Positions 63,379 to 64,000 of a stretch of DNA of 64,000 nucleotides are shown in pieces. Position numbers and translations under genes: made by a program. The notes under the pieces were generated by a model. The model was not told the origin of the DNA. It saw only the letters and a program-made list of their open reading frames with translations, and made no database searches. Every line of letters begins with the position of its first letter. Position 1 is the first letter of the stretch. Source of the DNA: Sanguibacter suarezii NBRC 16159 (GTDB lineage: Bacteria; Actinomycetota; Actinomycetes; Actinomycetales; Cellulomonadaceae); the NCBI RefSeq assembly GCF_001552735.1, contig NZ_BCRT01000004.1, positions 62,001 through 126,000 of the forward strand, written 5' to 3'.

Positions 63379-64000
63379 CGCGGGCCGTGACAGGTCCCCT
63401 GACGTTCCTGGAGCCGGGTCTCGCGGTGAGCCCCGCTCGGCCGAGGAACGCCGCTCCCCCGCCCGCACGGGCCGTCGAGACGCTCCGGTGAGCGCGGAGA
63501 GCGCCGTACAGCCGGGCGAGGACGCCGCACAGACGCAGGACGCGACGACGACGCAGGACGCCGCGCAGACGGCGATCGACAACCGTCGCCGCATCGAGGA
63601 CGGCACCCCGGTGAGCGAGATCATCGAGCTCAAGCCTCCGGGGGACGTCGCCCGGGAAGCCCTCAACCGTGCGCGGGCGGCTGCGAAGGCGAAGGGGCTC
63701 TACCCCGGCAAGCAGCGGCGTCGGATCCTGGCGGAGCAGCCGCGCAGCGGACCCGGCAAGGACGGGCGCGACCCCAAGCTCTTCGCCGAGACGCTCGCGG
63801 CGCTGCTGCAGCAGCGCGGGTGGGTCCAGGAGGTCTCCGTCGGCGGCGTGATCGGTCGCTGGCGCGAGGTGGTCGGCGACGACATCGCCGACCACTGCGA
63901 GCCGGAGACCTTCGCGAACAACGCTCTCGTGGTGCGTGCCTCGTCCACGGCGTGGGCCACGCAGGTCCGTCTCCTCATCCCCCAGCTCCTGGAGATCATG
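63368..64000 (+). CDS. dciA: DciA-family (DUF721) protein, 3' end beyond the window
   Basis: Partial gene, open to the last base. The DciA/DUF721 domain is clear from about 63740: [39 protein letters not shown], then [20 protein letters not shown]. DciA is thought to help load DnaB in bacteria without DnaC or DnaI. The GTG at 63368 overlaps recF by 11 bases and follows GGAGGG by nine; a GTG at 63488 is the alternative. The region between is charged and likely disordered. Confidence 0.9.
   Translation, partial: MPRDAGRDRSPDVPGAGSRGEPRSAEERRSPARTGRRDAPVSAESAVQPGEDAAQTQDATTTQDAAQTAIDNRRRIEDGTPVSEIIELKPPGDVAREALNRARAAAKAKGLYPGKQRRRILAEQPRSGPGKDGRDPKLFAETLAALLQQRGWVQEVSVGGVIGRWREVVGDDIADHCEPETFANNALVVRASSTAWATQVRLLIPQLLEIM

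Overview
The window is 64 kb of high-GC chromosome from an actinobacterium, most likely a member of the Micrococcales (Cellulomonas/Sanguibacter/Oerskovia-like). The evidence is the replication-origin gene order jag-yidC-yidD-rnpA-rpmH / dnaA-dnaN-gnd-recF-dciA, the rpsF-ssb-rpsR-rplI cluster, many GTG starts and the parS consensus GTTTCACGTGAAAC. The genus is an inference. No tRNA, rRNA, insertion sequence, prophage or CRISPR array was recognised.

Region by region. (1) 0.1-3.0 kb: a four-gene TelA/TerD operon. (2) 3.0-6.6 kb: a betaine/choline-type ABC importer whose lipoprotein appears circularly permuted, with two permeases and a divergently placed ATPase. (3) 6.6-21.7 kb: accessory metabolism and regulation. 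This holds a PlsC-like acyltransferase, a TPR protein, a HemK-like methyltransferase, pyridoxal kinase, M18 aminopeptidase, alkyl sulfatase, an MFS remnant, YbjQ, GNAT proteins, an Lrp/LysE pair, a TetR-SGNH hydrolase pair, a DUF2243-CtaG pair and a DUF2255 protein. (4) 21.7-30.3 kb: dnaB with an upstream DnaA-box cluster, a MATE exporter, a winged-helix protein, then rplI-rpsR-ssb-rpsF with an S6:S18-type leader and a bifunctional penicillin-binding protein. (5) 30.3-37.3 kb: a padR-ino1 operon with a perfect palindrome over its promoter, an orphan Imm51-type protein, an MFS exporter, a MarR/SDR divergent pair with a double operator, and the CCA-adding enzyme. (6) 37.3-47.6 kb: NUDIX, DUF6049, murJ, a transmembrane pseudokinase, trxB-trxA, an aminotransferase and a Ddl-like ATP-grasp ligase. 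(7) 47.8-64 kb: parB and parA, a three-gene insertion (MFS, cysteine hydrolase, GlxA-type regulator), rsmG, jag, yidC, yidD, rnpA and rpmH leftward, then dnaA, oriC, dnaN, gnd, recF and dciA (cut by the window end) rightward.

The core from 35 to 62 kb works as the origin and segregation domain. DnaA acts at the box-rich dnaA-dnaN gap, DnaB and DciA are the helicase and its probable loader, DnaN is the clamp, and ParA/ParB act on nine parS or parS-like sites seen between 35.7 and 62.0 kb. MurJ, its pseudokinase partner and the PBP belong to peptidoglycan synthesis. YidC, YidD and Jag serve membrane insertion. Several small regulator-target pairs carry clear inverted-repeat operators. These operators, the permuted binding protein and the DnaA-box cluster by dnaB are the most interesting signals.
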